A stretch of DNA of 64,000 bases from positions 372,001 through 436,000 of the forward strand of contig NZ_MLCQ01000029.1 of assembly GCF_001875725.1 (NCBI RefSeq), given 5' to 3'. The position numbers and the translations under genes were made by a program. The stretch is from Corynebacterium sp. NML140438 (GTDB taxonomy: Bacteria > Actinomycetota > Actinomycetes > Mycobacteriales > Mycobacteriaceae). Under the pieces are notes generated by a model. The model had not been told where the DNA came from. It made no database searches and saw nothing but the letters and a program-made list of their open reading frames with translations. This document shows positions 1 to 8,115 of this stretch, one piece after another (the first letter of the stretch is position 1; each line of letters begins with the position of its first letter).

Positions 1-204
1 GGGATTCCTCGGGGCGGTCGAGGGGTTGTGAGGCAGGGGCTTTGACCGGACATAAACGAAGGAACCCCTCTCGCACAACTTTGATACACATGGGGTAGCC
101 GTCGACTTTTGGGCATGAGAAAGGCCTCCATCCAAGTATGGTGTTGGGTGGAGGGGATATTTTGTCGTCACGGCGGCTACATCACAAGGTGTGACACGTA
201 TCTG

Positions 205-405
205 CTAAACACCGGAAAAATATCGAGAGTGGGACCAACGGAGGTTTTCTTCATTGGCGCTAGCGACCGCCACAATCTCAACATCGGGGTCGGTATTGTC
301 TCGGTCCAAGCGCAGTCGCTCACGCGTAGCCTCAGAAAGCGAATCAAACTTCTTACACTGGACAGTTCCCTTTTTGCGATGGTATTCAATCAAGAATGCT
401 GGCAT
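205..405 (-). CDS. Small conserved-looking hypothetical protein (66 aa)
   Basis: Function not recognised. The protein is compact and charged. It starts MPAFLIEYHRK, has a basic/acidic central helix rich in Arg and Glu, and ends SRYFSGV. That pattern (a short beta strand, an RERLRL helix, then an EIV strand) reads like a real small soluble protein rather than a shadow frame. I chose the ATG at 405 because AGGAAGGAG lies 13 nt upstream. A GTG four codons earlier is possible but sits almost on the Shine-Dalgarno sequence. Base composition here is lower in GC than in the core genes to the right, which suggests an accessory region. No membrane segment or signal peptide is seen. Confidence 0.5.
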   Translation of the reverse strand: MPAFLIEYHRKKGTVQCKKFDSLSEATRERLRLDRDNTDPDVEIVAVASANEENLRWSHSRYFSGV

Positions 406-745
406 AGGACTGTTCACTCTCCTTCCTGTGCGATGTTTGACCGTACTCTGGCCCATTTCGGAAGTCTATCCCCATAGTATGGTATAAGCTTTTCCTCTCA
501 ACTGACGAACTCGTCAGTACAGGTCAGTAAAAGAAGAGGAACTAAACCCAGGACGCTTCATTCCCCATTCATGTTTACATGGGTAAGATACTCCCGAACG
601 CCCCGAGGCGCCTCTGCGAAAGCATGCACCCGGGGCTCTCGTGTTGGGACACCGCGAACCCCCGTTCGAACATCGCCCGCGCAATGTCGGGGCTGCATGC
701 TTCAATGAAGTCAACAAGTGATAGTTGATGTGAAAGGTGCAGGTC
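406..745. other. Upstream region without a confident gene
   Basis: About 340 bp between the small minus-strand gene and the plus-strand fusion protein. It contains a TATAAG -10-like box at 483-488 and a perfect palindrome at 501-518. A minus-strand open stretch from about 730 to 575 has protein-like composition (it contains FIEACSPDIARAMFERGF) but no start of its own, so it may be a gene remnant. The first 200 bp of the window show nothing convincing. Confidence 0.4.
501..518. promoter_or_regulatory. Perfect 8-2-8 palindrome, probable operator
   Basis: ACTGACGA-AC-TCGTCAGT is a perfect inverted repeat lying about 15 bp after a TATAAG box. Size and symmetry fit a TetR-type operator. The half-site CTGACG also occurs in the operator of the MerR gene at 2626-2640, so one regulator for both is conceivable but unproven. 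Confidence 0.45.
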
Positions 746-2623
746 ATGGCGATTTCGATGCCGCAGGACTTCGAGCATGCGCTCACGTCGATGCTCAACG
801 GCGAGAGCGTTGTGGTCGACGGCGGGCCCGGCACCGGCAAGTCCACGCTGCTGCGCGCGTTCATGGAGGTGAACGACGCGCTGCCCGATAGCCAACGCAA
901 ACGGGTGCTGCCCGTCGCGCTGCTGGGGCGCGCGGCGGACGGCATCAGCGGACTGACGATCGACTCTGCATTCAACTTCGATCCCTTCATGACGCTCGGC
1001 GATGTCCTGCCGGGCGGTTCCTGGGACATCAGCGGCGCAGAGATGCTACTTAGCTTGGTTGAGACATTGGTTATCGACGACGCCCACAACCTCAACACCG
1101 AGCTCCTGTTGATGATGAGCGTGGCCCTGCAGCGCGCGCGAAAGAGTAACGAACCGTTTGGGGGCGTACAGCTCATCGCTGCGGGAGAATTGGCTGGGTC
1201 CGACTCACCGTTGAGATCGTTGGTGCAAGAGCCAGAGCCGGATCCCGAGCGTTATGTGTTCCTCTCCTTTGACGGTGTCAGTTTTAACGTTAGCTACCAC
1301 GTCGTTCGCGTTCACGCGGTGGTTGTGGAGCGTGGCCAGATCGTTGCGGACTTCGGCACGTGGCTCAACCCGATGTCTGACTTGGGGCAGTTCGGCCTCG
1401 ACAACGAGGTTCCAGCGGGTGGGGTTGCTCTCGCACCGCGTCTCGAGGACTTTTGGCCACTGCTGCTGCGGCAAGCCGCGGGTGGCATTGTCGTCGGTGA
1501 TCGGCTCGAGATGGCGCAGGACGCCGGCCGCTACCAGGCACGATGCCTCGACATGGAGCTTGGGGGCGGTATCGACGCCGAAGCCCTCGACATCGTTGTT
1601 GAGGGCAGCGACGTCGTCGAGCGGGCACATTCAATGGCGCTCGACTTCCTCTCGGGGGACGTCGAGATCCCCTACGTGCGGCCGGTACCCGACGCATCCG
1701 ATACGCAAGAAGGCGCGCTCTTCCAGCCGTTTTGGGCGCCCGCCGCCCCACTCAAATTGGATCAGACCCGCGCGACCGACTCCGATAACGCCTGGGCAGC
1801 CTTCTCCGGCTCTGGTGTGGAAGTCGGCAACCAACACGTGCTCCAACAGACTGCCCTGCGGCTTTCTTCCTGGGGAATGTCACGCGGCGTTTGGACGAAG
1901 CGGGCCGAAGAGGAGGTGTGCAAACGCGCCATCATGACAGGGCTGACGCAGGTGTCCCTTCCGGAAGGCGAAGAGCAAACCATCGGCATTGCTGCGCTGC
2001 TCTCCCCAGGCATGAGGGTGGTGTTTACGGGCTGCCGCGAAGCCATCAGCTTTTACGACGGCGAAGAACAGCTCATCTCCGCATGCGAGTCCTGCGGGCT
2101 CATCTTCGAAAACAGTGTCTCTGAGACCACGTGCGATGTCCTCGTGGCGTGGGACCCGGCATCCATGTCGCGCAAGGCAAGAACCGCCCGGGAGCTGGGG
2201 ATACCGATCATCGCGTTCGCCGATTTTGAACACTGGCATGGATACTACACGGGTGATCCCTTCCAGACCTTCCCCGCCGATATCCTCGAGAAAGGCAATC
2301 AGGTGGCGTTCCGCGGACCGATCTTCATCAACGGAATCCACGTCACCGATGGTGCGCGCATGGCGTACCTGTGCGACGAGATCGGACTCGTTTACAGTCC
2401 CGAAATGCCCATCGCGTTGTGCGACGCCCTCATCACCGACGACGTCAACGCTAGGCAGTACGACACGCCATTCATCCCAGTGGAGGCATTCGGCGCGTGG
2501 GTGAACAGGGAGTTTGCATCCAAAGGTCAGTTCTTCACCGAAGACTTCTTCTTCCCCGCCGACATCACCGCGCTGTATGGCCCGGACGAGCTGCTGGTCA
2601 AGATCGACGAGAGCAAGGCTTGA
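746..2623 (+). CDS. PIF1-half / exonuclease-like / BRCT fusion protein
   Basis: A 625-aa protein built from three DNA-metabolism modules. Residues ~25-165 resemble the first RecA domain of PIF1 helicases: Walker A GGPGTGKST (26-34), a GRAADGISGLTIDSAF stretch like the PIF1 TGxAAxxxxGxTIHSF motif, and a Walker B-like VIDDAH (109-114). No second RecA domain follows. Residues ~169-300 resemble a DnaQ-type exonuclease fold, but the usual DxE reads LSFDG and the late HxxxxD His is absent. Residues ~415-500 are BRCT-like (GMRVVFTG, later LGIPIIAFADF). The likely start is the ATG at 746 with AAAGG 8 nt upstream; a GTG at 737 is the alternative. A role in DNA repair or end binding is inferred; catalysis by the exonuclease part looks doubtful. 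The stop codon overlaps the promoter of the next gene. Confidence 0.75.
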   Translation: MAISMPQDFEHALTSMLNGESVVVDGGPGTGKSTLLRAFMEVNDALPDSQRKRVLPVALLGRAADGISGLTIDSAFNFDPFMTLGDVLPGGSWDISGAEMLLSLVETLVIDDAHNLNTELLLMMSVALQRARKSNEPFGGVQLIAAGELAGSDSPLRSLVQEPEPDPERYVFLSFDGVSFNVSYHVVRVHAVVVERGQIVADFGTWLNPMSDLGQFGLDNEVPAGGVALAPRLEDFWPLLLRQAAGGIVVGDRLEMAQDAGRYQARCLDMELGGGIDAEALDIVVEGSDVVERAHSMALDFLSGDVEIPYVRPVPDASDTQEGALFQPFWAPAAPLKLDQTRATDSDNAWAAFSGSGVEVGNQHVLQQTALRLSSWGMSRGVWTKRAEEEVCKRAIMTGLTQVSLPEGEEQTIGIAALLSPGMRVVFTGCREAISFYDGEEQLISACESCGLIFENSVSETTCDVLVAWDPASMSRKARTARELGIPIIAFADFEHWHGYYTGDPFQTFPADILEKGNQVAFRGPIFINGIHVTDGARMAYLCDEIGLVYSPEMPIALCDALITDDVNARQYDTPFIPVEAFGAWVNREFASKGQFFTEDFFFPADITALYGPDELLVKIDESKA

Positions 2624-2650
2624 CCCTGACGTAACGTCAGCCTGCACAAT
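2620..2650 (+). promoter_or_regulatory. MerR-type promoter with 19-bp spacer and palindromic operator
   Basis: The -35 is TTGACC (2620-2625) and the -10 is CACAAT (2645-2650). The 19-bp spacer holds the perfect 7-1-7 repeat CTGACGT-A-ACGTCAG (2626-2640). A 19-bp spacer filled by a dyad is the hallmark of promoters that MerR proteins untwist. The -10 ends 7 nt before ATG 2658, so the transcript should be leaderless. The -35 overlaps the stop of the preceding gene. Confidence 0.8.
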
Positions 2651-2657
2651 GACTGCT

Positions 2658-3446
2658 ATGACCAACAACGAAGAGCTTTACACAGTCGGCGAAGTGGCCA
2701 ACGCATTCGGGATCACGGTGCGAACCCTGCACCACTGGGAGCAGGCTGGCCTCATCGAACCTGTGTACCGCAGCTGGTCAAACTACAGGCTGTATACACC
2801 AGATGACCTGGAGTGTATCCAGCACATTCTGGTCTACCGGACTACCGGCATGAAACTGTCTGAAATTAAAAAAGTACTCTCCCACCCCACCTCAACACGG
2901 GAGCACCTGCGCAGGCAACGCAAACGCCTGCTTGAGGAGCGCTCGCGGATCGATGGGATGGTGGTGGCCGTCGAAAAGTTATTGGAGCAAGCAATGAATA
3001 ACCACAAACCAACACTCGAAGAAATCGGCGAGATCCTCGGCGACCCGAACTACACCGAACACCAAGCCGAGGCGCAAGATGCCTACGGCGATACAGCTGG
3101 CTGGGCGCAGTACCAGGACCGCACCGATAACTGGGGCGCGAGCGACTGGGAGGACAGCAAGCAGCGTTTCGACGCCATCGATACCAAACTCGCGGACGCT
3201 GTTCGCCGCGGCGTGCCCACCGACAGCGCGGAGGCCGCCGAACTCGTCGAAGAGCACCGGAAAGCGATCGGGCAGTTCTTCGACGTCACCCCAGAGATCC
3301 AGTTTCAGATCTCGCGCGGCTACGTCGCCGATGAACGTTTCAAACGCTACTACGAAGAACGCCAGCCTGGCCTGGCGCAGTGGCTCGCCGACGCCATCGC
3401 GCACGCGACCGGACACAGCACCGAAATCGACGAGAGCAAGGCCTAG
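2658..3446 (+). CDS. MerR-family regulator with TipAS-like ligand domain
   Basis: A 262-aa transcription activator. The N-terminus (YTVGEVANAFGITVRTLHHWEQAGLI) is a MerR winged helix, followed by a dimerisation coil (~75-115). The C-terminal ~130 residues (from YGDTAGWAQYQDRT, with WEDSKQRFDAID and later GYVADERFKRYYEER) match the TipAS/SkgA-type domain that binds thiopeptides and similar drugs in Streptomyces TipA. The ATG at 2658 is preferred over 2649 because the MerR-type promoter just upstream would start the RNA there. Autoregulation is inferred from the operator inside its own promoter. The last six residues, IDESKA, are identical to the end of the upstream protein, and the underlying 17 nt are identical too. 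The true inducer is unknown. Confidence 0.88.
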   Translation: MTNNEELYTVGEVANAFGITVRTLHHWEQAGLIEPVYRSWSNYRLYTPDDLECIQHILVYRTTGMKLSEIKKVLSHPTSTREHLRRQRKRLLEERSRIDGMVVAVEKLLEQAMNNHKPTLEEIGEILGDPNYTEHQAEAQDAYGDTAGWAQYQDRTDNWGASDWEDSKQRFDAIDTKLADAVRRGVPTDSAEAAELVEEHRKAIGQFFDVTPEIQFQISRGYVADERFKRYYEERQPGLAQWLADAIAHATGHSTEIDESKA

Positions 3447-3452
3447 CTGCAT

Positions 3453-4856
3453 CTAGCGCAGCAGGCGCTTGCCCAACCGCAGTGCGAGCGCCATCGCGTC
3501 CGCAACCCGCTTTCCGGCGGCAGTCCCGACCCCGCCGAGCGGCACGTAGCGCTGCGCCGCCACGGATCGCGCCTCGGTGTACTTCAGCAGGCCCTCATCG
3601 CCGTGGCGTCGCCCCACACCGGACTGCTTCCACCCGCCCATCGGCGCGTCCATCGACGCCCATGCGGCTGCGTACCCCTCGTTGATGTTCACGGTTCCTG
3701 CATGCACGTGCTCCGCGACCACGCGCGCCTCGTCCTCCGCGCCCCAAATCGAGGCATTGAGCCCATAGTCAGTGTCATTCATCTTCTCGACGCCCACCTC
3801 CGGCCCATCCACCACCTCCACAAAGACGACCGGCCCGAACACTTCCTCGCGGTACAGGTCGGCAGCCTCCGGGACGTCCACGAGGATGGTCGGCGCGTAG
3901 AACGTATCCCCGAGCTGCGGCAACGCCTCCCCACCGGCCAGGACAGTAGCTCCTTTGGTCACGGCGTCGTGGACGTAGGCGTCGACACGCGAGCGGTTCT
4001 CCGCCGAAATCAGCGAGCCAACATCATCACCCCACCCATGCCCGATACGCAGGCGTTTCGTCAATGCCACAAAGCGCGCAAGGAACTCATCTGCCACGGC
4101 GCGGTCCACGTACACCCGCTCCACGGAAATGCACAGCTGGCCGGTATTGCTGAAACACGCGTCGACGGCGCCGCGCGCCGCCACCTCCGGGTCCGCGCTG
4201 GCTAGAACCAGCAGTGGGTTCTTCCCGCCCAGCTCGGCGGAGAACCCAATCAAGCGCTCCCCGGCCTGCGCGGCAAGCTTCCTGCCGGTGGCAGTAGACC
4301 CGGTGAACATGAGGAAATCGCACCGCTTCACGATCTCCTGCCCCACCGTCCGCCCACTTCCTTCCACGACCTGGAACAGGTCGGCTGGCAACCCGGCCTG
4401 CACCAACAGCTGGTGGGCGCGCTGTGCAGTGCGCGGGGTTTGCGTATCCGGCTTCAGTACCACCGCGTTGCCCGCGATCAGCGCCGCCACTGCGTCCGAC
4501 ACCGCCAACGAGAGCGGGTAGTTCCACGGCGCGATCACTCCCACCACGCCTTTCGACGCCCGGTGCACCTCAGTCCGGGTCACCAGTGGCATAGCGCCCC
4601 GCACCCGGGCCGGCGCCAGCAGGGTTTTTGCACGGTACGCGTAGTGGCGGGCGGTGATCGCAACGTCCATGACCTCGTCGAACGCGTTATGTTTCGCCTT
4701 GCCGGTCTCCTGCTGGATCAGGTCCACCAGCTCGTCGCGGTGAGCAAGGATCAGGTCGTGGTAGCGGAGGAAGATGCGGCTGCGCTGGCGGAGAGGCGTC
4801 GTCGCCCAGGTGCGCTGTGCCGCGCGTGCAGTGTCGAAAGCGTGCTGTACTGACAT
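3453..4856 (-). CDS. gabD2: Succinate-semialdehyde dehydrogenase (GabD2 type)
   Basis: A 467-aa NAD(P)-dependent aldehyde dehydrogenase that oxidises succinic semialdehyde to succinate, feeding the TCA cycle. Visible family features: APWNYPLSLAV, the nucleotide-binding FTGSTATG, the catalytic Glu in FSAELGGKNPL and the nucleophilic Cys in NTGQLCIS. Length and overall sequence fit the actinobacterial GabD2 subgroup. The ATG at 4856 (MSVQHAF) is chosen because the upstream extension is a low-quality Arg/Trp-rich stretch that runs into ktrA. It is convergent with the MerR gene (6 bp apart) and lies 10 bp downstream of ktrA on the same strand, so it may share that transcript. Substrate specificity is inferred from family resemblance. 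Confidence 0.87.
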   Translation of the reverse strand: MSVQHAFDTARAAQRTWATTPLRQRSRIFLRYHDLILAHRDELVDLIQQETGKAKHNAFDEVMDVAITARHYAYRAKTLLAPARVRGAMPLVTRTEVHRASKGVVGVIAPWNYPLSLAVSDAVAALIAGNAVVLKPDTQTPRTAQRAHQLLVQAGLPADLFQVVEGSGRTVGQEIVKRCDFLMFTGSTATGRKLAAQAGERLIGFSAELGGKNPLLVLASADPEVAARGAVDACFSNTGQLCISVERVYVDRAVADEFLARFVALTKRLRIGHGWGDDVGSLISAENRSRVDAYVHDAVTKGATVLAGGEALPQLGDTFYAPTILVDVPEAADLYREEVFGPVVFVEVVDGPEVGVEKMNDTDYGLNASIWGAEDEARVVAEHVHAGTVNINEGYAAAWASMDAPMGGWKQSGVGRRHGDEGLLKYTEARSVAAQRYVPLGGVGTAAGKRVADAMALALRLGKRLLR

Positions 4857-4866
4857 GCAGCCCAGG

Positions 4867-5538
4867 TTAGCGCCCCCGTGCCGCCATTCGGCTGAACTTC
4901 TCCACCCGGCGCGAATCCCCATAGATCTGTACCTGCTCGCCAGCCTCCAAGACCATGTGCCCAAGCACCGGTTGCCAGCGGTCCTCGCGGCGCACGGCGA
5001 TCACCTTCACGCCGTGCTGCTGCCACAACGCCTGCTCGTCGAGCGGGCCCGCCACGTGCGTCGGCACCACCGTGTGCACCAGCGCCGTGCCCGAGGACAA
5101 CTCCACGTAGTCGAGGTTCGCCCCACGCACCAGGTGCGCCACGCGCCGCCCCATCGCCTCCTCCGGGTGCACCGCATGCGGCACCCCGATTTGGTCCAGG
5201 ATGCGCCCGTGCGCGTTGCCGGAGGACTTCGCCCACAAATTCTCGACGCCGACATCCACCAACAACGAACACGTCAAAATCGACGCCTCCACGTGCGCCC
5301 CGCCAATCGCCACGACGACACCGTCGAACTCCGAAATGCCGAGCTCTTCAATAGTGGCCACGTCCGTGCAGTCCGCCTGCACCACCTTCGACAGCAGCCC
5401 GTTGTTGCGCTTCACGGCGGCCTCTTCCAGATCGACGCCGACGACGGTGGCGTCGTCAAACATGAGCTCCCTGCCCACCGCCGAGCCGAACCTACCCAGC
5501 CCAAGTACCGCATACGTGGGCGTTCCAAACTTAACCAA
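4867..5538 (-). CDS. ktrA: Potassium uptake regulatory subunit (TrkA/KtrA family)
   Basis: A 223-aa cytoplasmic RCK protein that gates the membrane K+ translocator. The N-terminal Rossmann fold shows GLGRFGSAVG (~residues 13-22) and an acidic GVDLEE at the end of strand 2. ADCTD and VVVAIGG follow the TrkA-N pattern. The C-terminal ~85 residues form a TrkA-C domain that binds regulatory nucleotides. The start overlaps the end of the translocator gene by 8 nt, indicating translational coupling in one operon. Single-domain-pair size (not duplicated as in E. coli TrkA) points to the KtrA type. Confidence 0.9.
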   Translation of the reverse strand: MVKFGTPTYAVLGLGRFGSAVGRELMFDDATVVGVDLEEAAVKRNNGLLSKVVQADCTDVATIEELGISEFDGVVVAIGGAHVEASILTCSLLVDVGVENLWAKSSGNAHGRILDQIGVPHAVHPEEAMGRRVAHLVRGANLDYVELSSGTALVHTVVPTHVAGPLDEQALWQQHGVKVIAVRREDRWQPVLGHMVLEAGEQVQIYGDSRRVEKFSRMAARGR

Positions 5539-6904
5539 TGATCGGCCTTTCTAGCGGGAGCAACATTTTCGACGCCGGCTCCGCAAACGCGAACGCCGTC
5601 GCCACAGTAATCGGCCCCAGCCTGCCAACAATCATCATAAAAATAATGACCAATAGCGAAGCCGCATCCAGATGCGGCGTAATACCCGTGGACAGCCCCA
5701 CCGTACCGAACGCCGACAACACCTCAAACAACACCTCCGACAGGTGATACGGCGTCAACGCCAACAGGGCGAACGTCGCCGCCACCACCAGCGCGCCACT
5801 GAGCATCATCACCGTGATCGCCTGGTGCACCACCTCCACCGGGACACCTTTACCCAGCACCACTGGCTGCGAACGCCCCCGCACCACCGCCGCCACCGCC
5901 GCCACCAGCACCAACACCGTCGTGATCTTCACGCCACCCGCGGTGCCCGCCGGGCCCGCCCCCACAAACATGAACAGGTCCATCGCGAACAACGTCGGCT
6001 CGTGCATCCCACCAATATCAACCGAGTTGAACCCGCTCGTGCGGGTCTGCACCGCCTGGAACAGCCCAGCCAACACCGCATCCGACACCGGCAACCCACC
6101 CAGCGTCCGCGGGTTGTTCCACTCCATGGCGAGGATGGTGGCCGTCGAAAAGCAAAGAAGGAAGAGCGTCCCCGCGACCACCATGCGCGTATTCAACGTC
6201 CACCGGTGCAGCCGCAACACATCCCGGCGGAACTGGAACAGCACCGGGAAGCCCAAACCACCAATAATGATCGCCGCCATAACAGGCACGCAGACCCACC
6301 AATCCCCCACGAAGCCGGTCATGTTATCCGAATAAAGGGCGAACCCAGCATTGTTAAACGCCGACACCGCATGAAACGCCCCGTGCCCCACCGCGCGCGG
6401 CAACGGATACCCCACCGCCACAAACCGCGCCGTCAACGCCACCGCGACCAGCGCCTCCACCACGATGCTCACCAGCAGGACCCGCCTCAACAGCGGCGCG
6501 ATCCCGCCCACCGCCGTACGACGCTCCACCGCCGAAATCACATTCGCACTCAAATTCGCCTTGCGGACCACCGCCTGACCCAGAATCGTCGCGAAGCTCA
6601 TCACCCCGAACCCACCAACCTGGATCAACGCAGCGATCACCACCTTGCCGAACGTGGTCCAATACGTCGCCGTATCTACAATCGCCAAGCCGGTCACACA
6701 CAGCGCAGACGTCGCAGTAAACAACGCCGGCAACAGCGGCAACCCACCCGGATTCACCGTGGAAGCCGGAAGCATCAGCAACACGGTGCCCACAAACAGG
6801 GCTACCAGGAAGCCAAACAAAATCACCGCCGCGCTATTGAGCTGGCGATGCCGAATGTCAGCAGGCACCAGCGGAACATTACGCCAGCGGGGTGCGGGTG
6901 GCAA
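5531..6904 (-). CDS. ktrB: Potassium uptake translocator (TrkH/KtrB family)
   Basis: An integral membrane K+ translocator of up to 457 aa with about eight to ten hydrophobic segments and repeated pore-like glycine motifs (TSALCVTGL, HAVSAFNNAGF, TRTSGFNSVD, SAFGTVGLSTG). These correspond to the four MPM repeats of the Ktr/Trk fold. It works with KtrA, whose gene overlaps its 3' end. The start is uncertain: TTG at 6904 is the longest, and a GTG at 6868 is an alternative. Neither has an obvious Shine-Dalgarno sequence. Only 3 nt separate it from the Abi gene upstream on the same strand, so the insertion that brought the Abi gene may have displaced its native promoter. Confidence 0.88.
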   Translation of the reverse strand: MPPAPRWRNVPLVPADIRHRQLNSAAVILFGFLVALFVGTVLLMLPASTVNPGGLPLLPALFTATSALCVTGLAIVDTATYWTTFGKVVIAALIQVGGFGVMSFATILGQAVVRKANLSANVISAVERRTAVGGIAPLLRRVLLVSIVVEALVAVALTARFVAVGYPLPRAVGHGAFHAVSAFNNAGFALYSDNMTGFVGDWWVCVPVMAAIIIGGLGFPVLFQFRRDVLRLHRWTLNTRMVVAGTLFLLCFSTATILAMEWNNPRTLGGLPVSDAVLAGLFQAVQTRTSGFNSVDIGGMHEPTLFAMDLFMFVGAGPAGTAGGVKITTVLVLVAAVAAVVRGRSQPVVLGKGVPVEVVHQAITVMMLSGALVVAATFALLALTPYHLSEVLFEVLSAFGTVGLSTGITPHLDAASLLVIIFMMIVGRLGPITVATAFAFAEPASKMLLPLERPIIG

Positions 6905-6907
6905 GGG

Positions 6908-7669
6908 TTACAAAGCATCAAGAAAGGACGCTAGCTCTTGAAGAAGCTGTGGCGTCGATAAATGCGCAAGGAATTCAGCCAGATCTCTATCTAGCATCTG
7001 CGCTAAGTCAATACATTGCTCATAGCATTGTTCAGGGGTCAGTCTTGTTTCCGCACCTGTGATCGCAACCCCCTTTGGGGATAGAGACTCGTGGTGCGCA
7101 ATACGATTTCGAATCTGGCGAACAGGAAAAACTTTCTGATAAACCCATGCGCGTTTGAGTCCATACGTCTCATAGTTCTTGTCTTGCTGCTTTGCCAACG
7201 CATTTGCGCCTGGAAACACCTTTTTCAGAGCGTCTGACGTCCAGATTTCATCATGATCTGCCCAATCAAACGGGGCATCAAGACCCGTCGAACCACCCTT
7301 ATCGAGCATGTTCGTCCAAGTCCTAAACATTGAAGCAGCGACCAAGCGCCCGCCAAGAGAAGCACCTCGATCAACATTTGCGGAAGTAAATCTCGATGGC
7401 AGACTTTCCCAAGACTCAGAAATATTCTCACGTACTCTTTTATCGAACCCAATTGTCTGTGAATACCAACTATCCCCGTAGGTCTCACTCAAATAGCGGT
7501 TAATTGCATTTCTCAGAGCAACCTCGATATACGAGATATCCTGGAACATCGATGCACTCAACTGACGGTCCAGCAAATACAATTCAACAGCTCGTTCCTT
7601 ACACTCCCACGTGCAATGAAGATACGGCTCGAAACGCTTTTCAGATATCCAGCTCTGTTTAAACTCCAT
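6908..7669 (-). CDS. Abi-family (HEPN-like) abortive infection protein
   Basis: A 253-aa protein of the Abi family linked to phage exclusion. Seen: the N-terminal SWISEKRFEPYL signature, then SYIEVALRNAINRYL, and near the C-terminus RNRIAHHE, which fits the HEPN RNase motif (Arg, 4-6 residues, His). I chose the ATG at 7669 because relatives start a few residues before the tryptophan; an upstream ATG at 7744 adds 25 doubtful residues. The gene is clearly richer in A and T than ktrB or galE and is bordered by palindromic repeats, so recent acquisition is likely. No antitoxin gene is adjacent, so it may act alone or be a solitary Abi. The RNase activity is inferred. Confidence 0.8.
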   Translation of the reverse strand: MEFKQSWISEKRFEPYLHCTWECKERAVELYLLDRQLSASMFQDISYIEVALRNAINRYLSETYGDSWYSQTIGFDKRVRENISESWESLPSRFTSANVDRGASLGGRLVAASMFRTWTNMLDKGGSTGLDAPFDWADHDEIWTSDALKKVFPGANALAKQQDKNYETYGLKRAWVYQKVFPVRQIRNRIAHHESLSPKGVAITGAETRLTPEQCYEQCIDLAQMLDRDLAEFLAHLSTPQLLQELASFLDAL

Positions 7670-7804
7670 TAAATGAATCCATCCACCCCGATTGAAACAA
7701 AGTTGTTTTTCAGATATCTTAAGGTACGTATTCCCCTCTTGCATGAAGTCACCCGTTCAGCGGACTGGCTGCGGAGGGGTTTTCTTGTCGCTGAGTAGGC
7801 ACGT

Positions 7805-7820
7805 TTGCGTCTTTTGTCAC
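7805..7820. repeat. Half of an A-type element (one terminus only)
   Basis: TTGCGTCTTTTGTCAC is identical to the right terminus of the A elements. No matching left terminus is found in the preceding 60 bp, so this looks like a decayed copy. Confidence 0.6.
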
Positions 7821-7833
7821 CCCACCCGGCCTT

Positions 7834-7910
7834 ACACCAAATTCCAGGTTTCGGGTGGGCGGGTCTAGCGTTTCCCCAGTTTGCCGACGTTGAGCAAGGG
7901 AATGTGGTGC
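7834..7910. repeat. B-type palindromic element B1 (77 bp)
   Basis: The left end ACACCAAATTCC is mirrored by GGAATGTGGTGC on the right (one or two mismatches). The interior contains TTTCCCCAGTTTGCCGACG, related to the core shared by the other elements. It lies immediately left of element A2. Confidence 0.7.
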
Positions 7911-7925
7911 CTAGCTTGGGGAGCG

Positions 7926-8004
7926 AGTGACAAAGGGCGCAATCTTGCCGATAGACTCCGGCAAAAGCCCAGGTCGCGAAAAGTCGGTTGCGTCCTTTGT
8001 CACT
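7926..8004. repeat. A-type palindromic element A2 (79 bp)
   Basis: The left terminus AGTGACAAAGGGCGCAA and the right terminus TTGCGTCCTTTGTCACT are inverted repeats matching 16 of 17 bases. The interior carries CCCAGGTCGCG. It is flanked on both sides by B elements. Confidence 0.8.
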
Positions 8005-8018
8005 GGCGGGGTGGAAGC

Positions 8019-8098
8019 GTGCACCAAATTCCAGCATTACAAGCCGCGACCCGGGCTTTTGCGAACCCGAATCTCCAAAACCCCGGAATGTGGTGCAC
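8019..8098. repeat. B-type palindromic element B2 (80 bp)
   Basis: The termini GTGCACCAAATTCC and GGAATGTGGTGCAC are inverted repeats matching 13 of 14 bases. The interior, read on the minus strand, contains GCCCGGGTCGCGGC, close to the A2 core. It ends 18 bp before the stop of the DUF4229 gene. Confidence 0.8.
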
Positions 8099-8115
8099 AG
8101 CACCCCACGAGAGAG

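Noticed and set aside
109..477. A 122-codon plus-strand open frame at the left end
   Set aside because: It overlaps the better supported minus-strand 205-405 gene, has a poor start and unbalanced composition.
575..730. Minus-strand frame with protein-like residues upstream of the fusion gene
   Set aside because: No start codon or ribosome site of its own; it runs into the antisense of the 746 gene. Kept only as a possible remnant in the region note.
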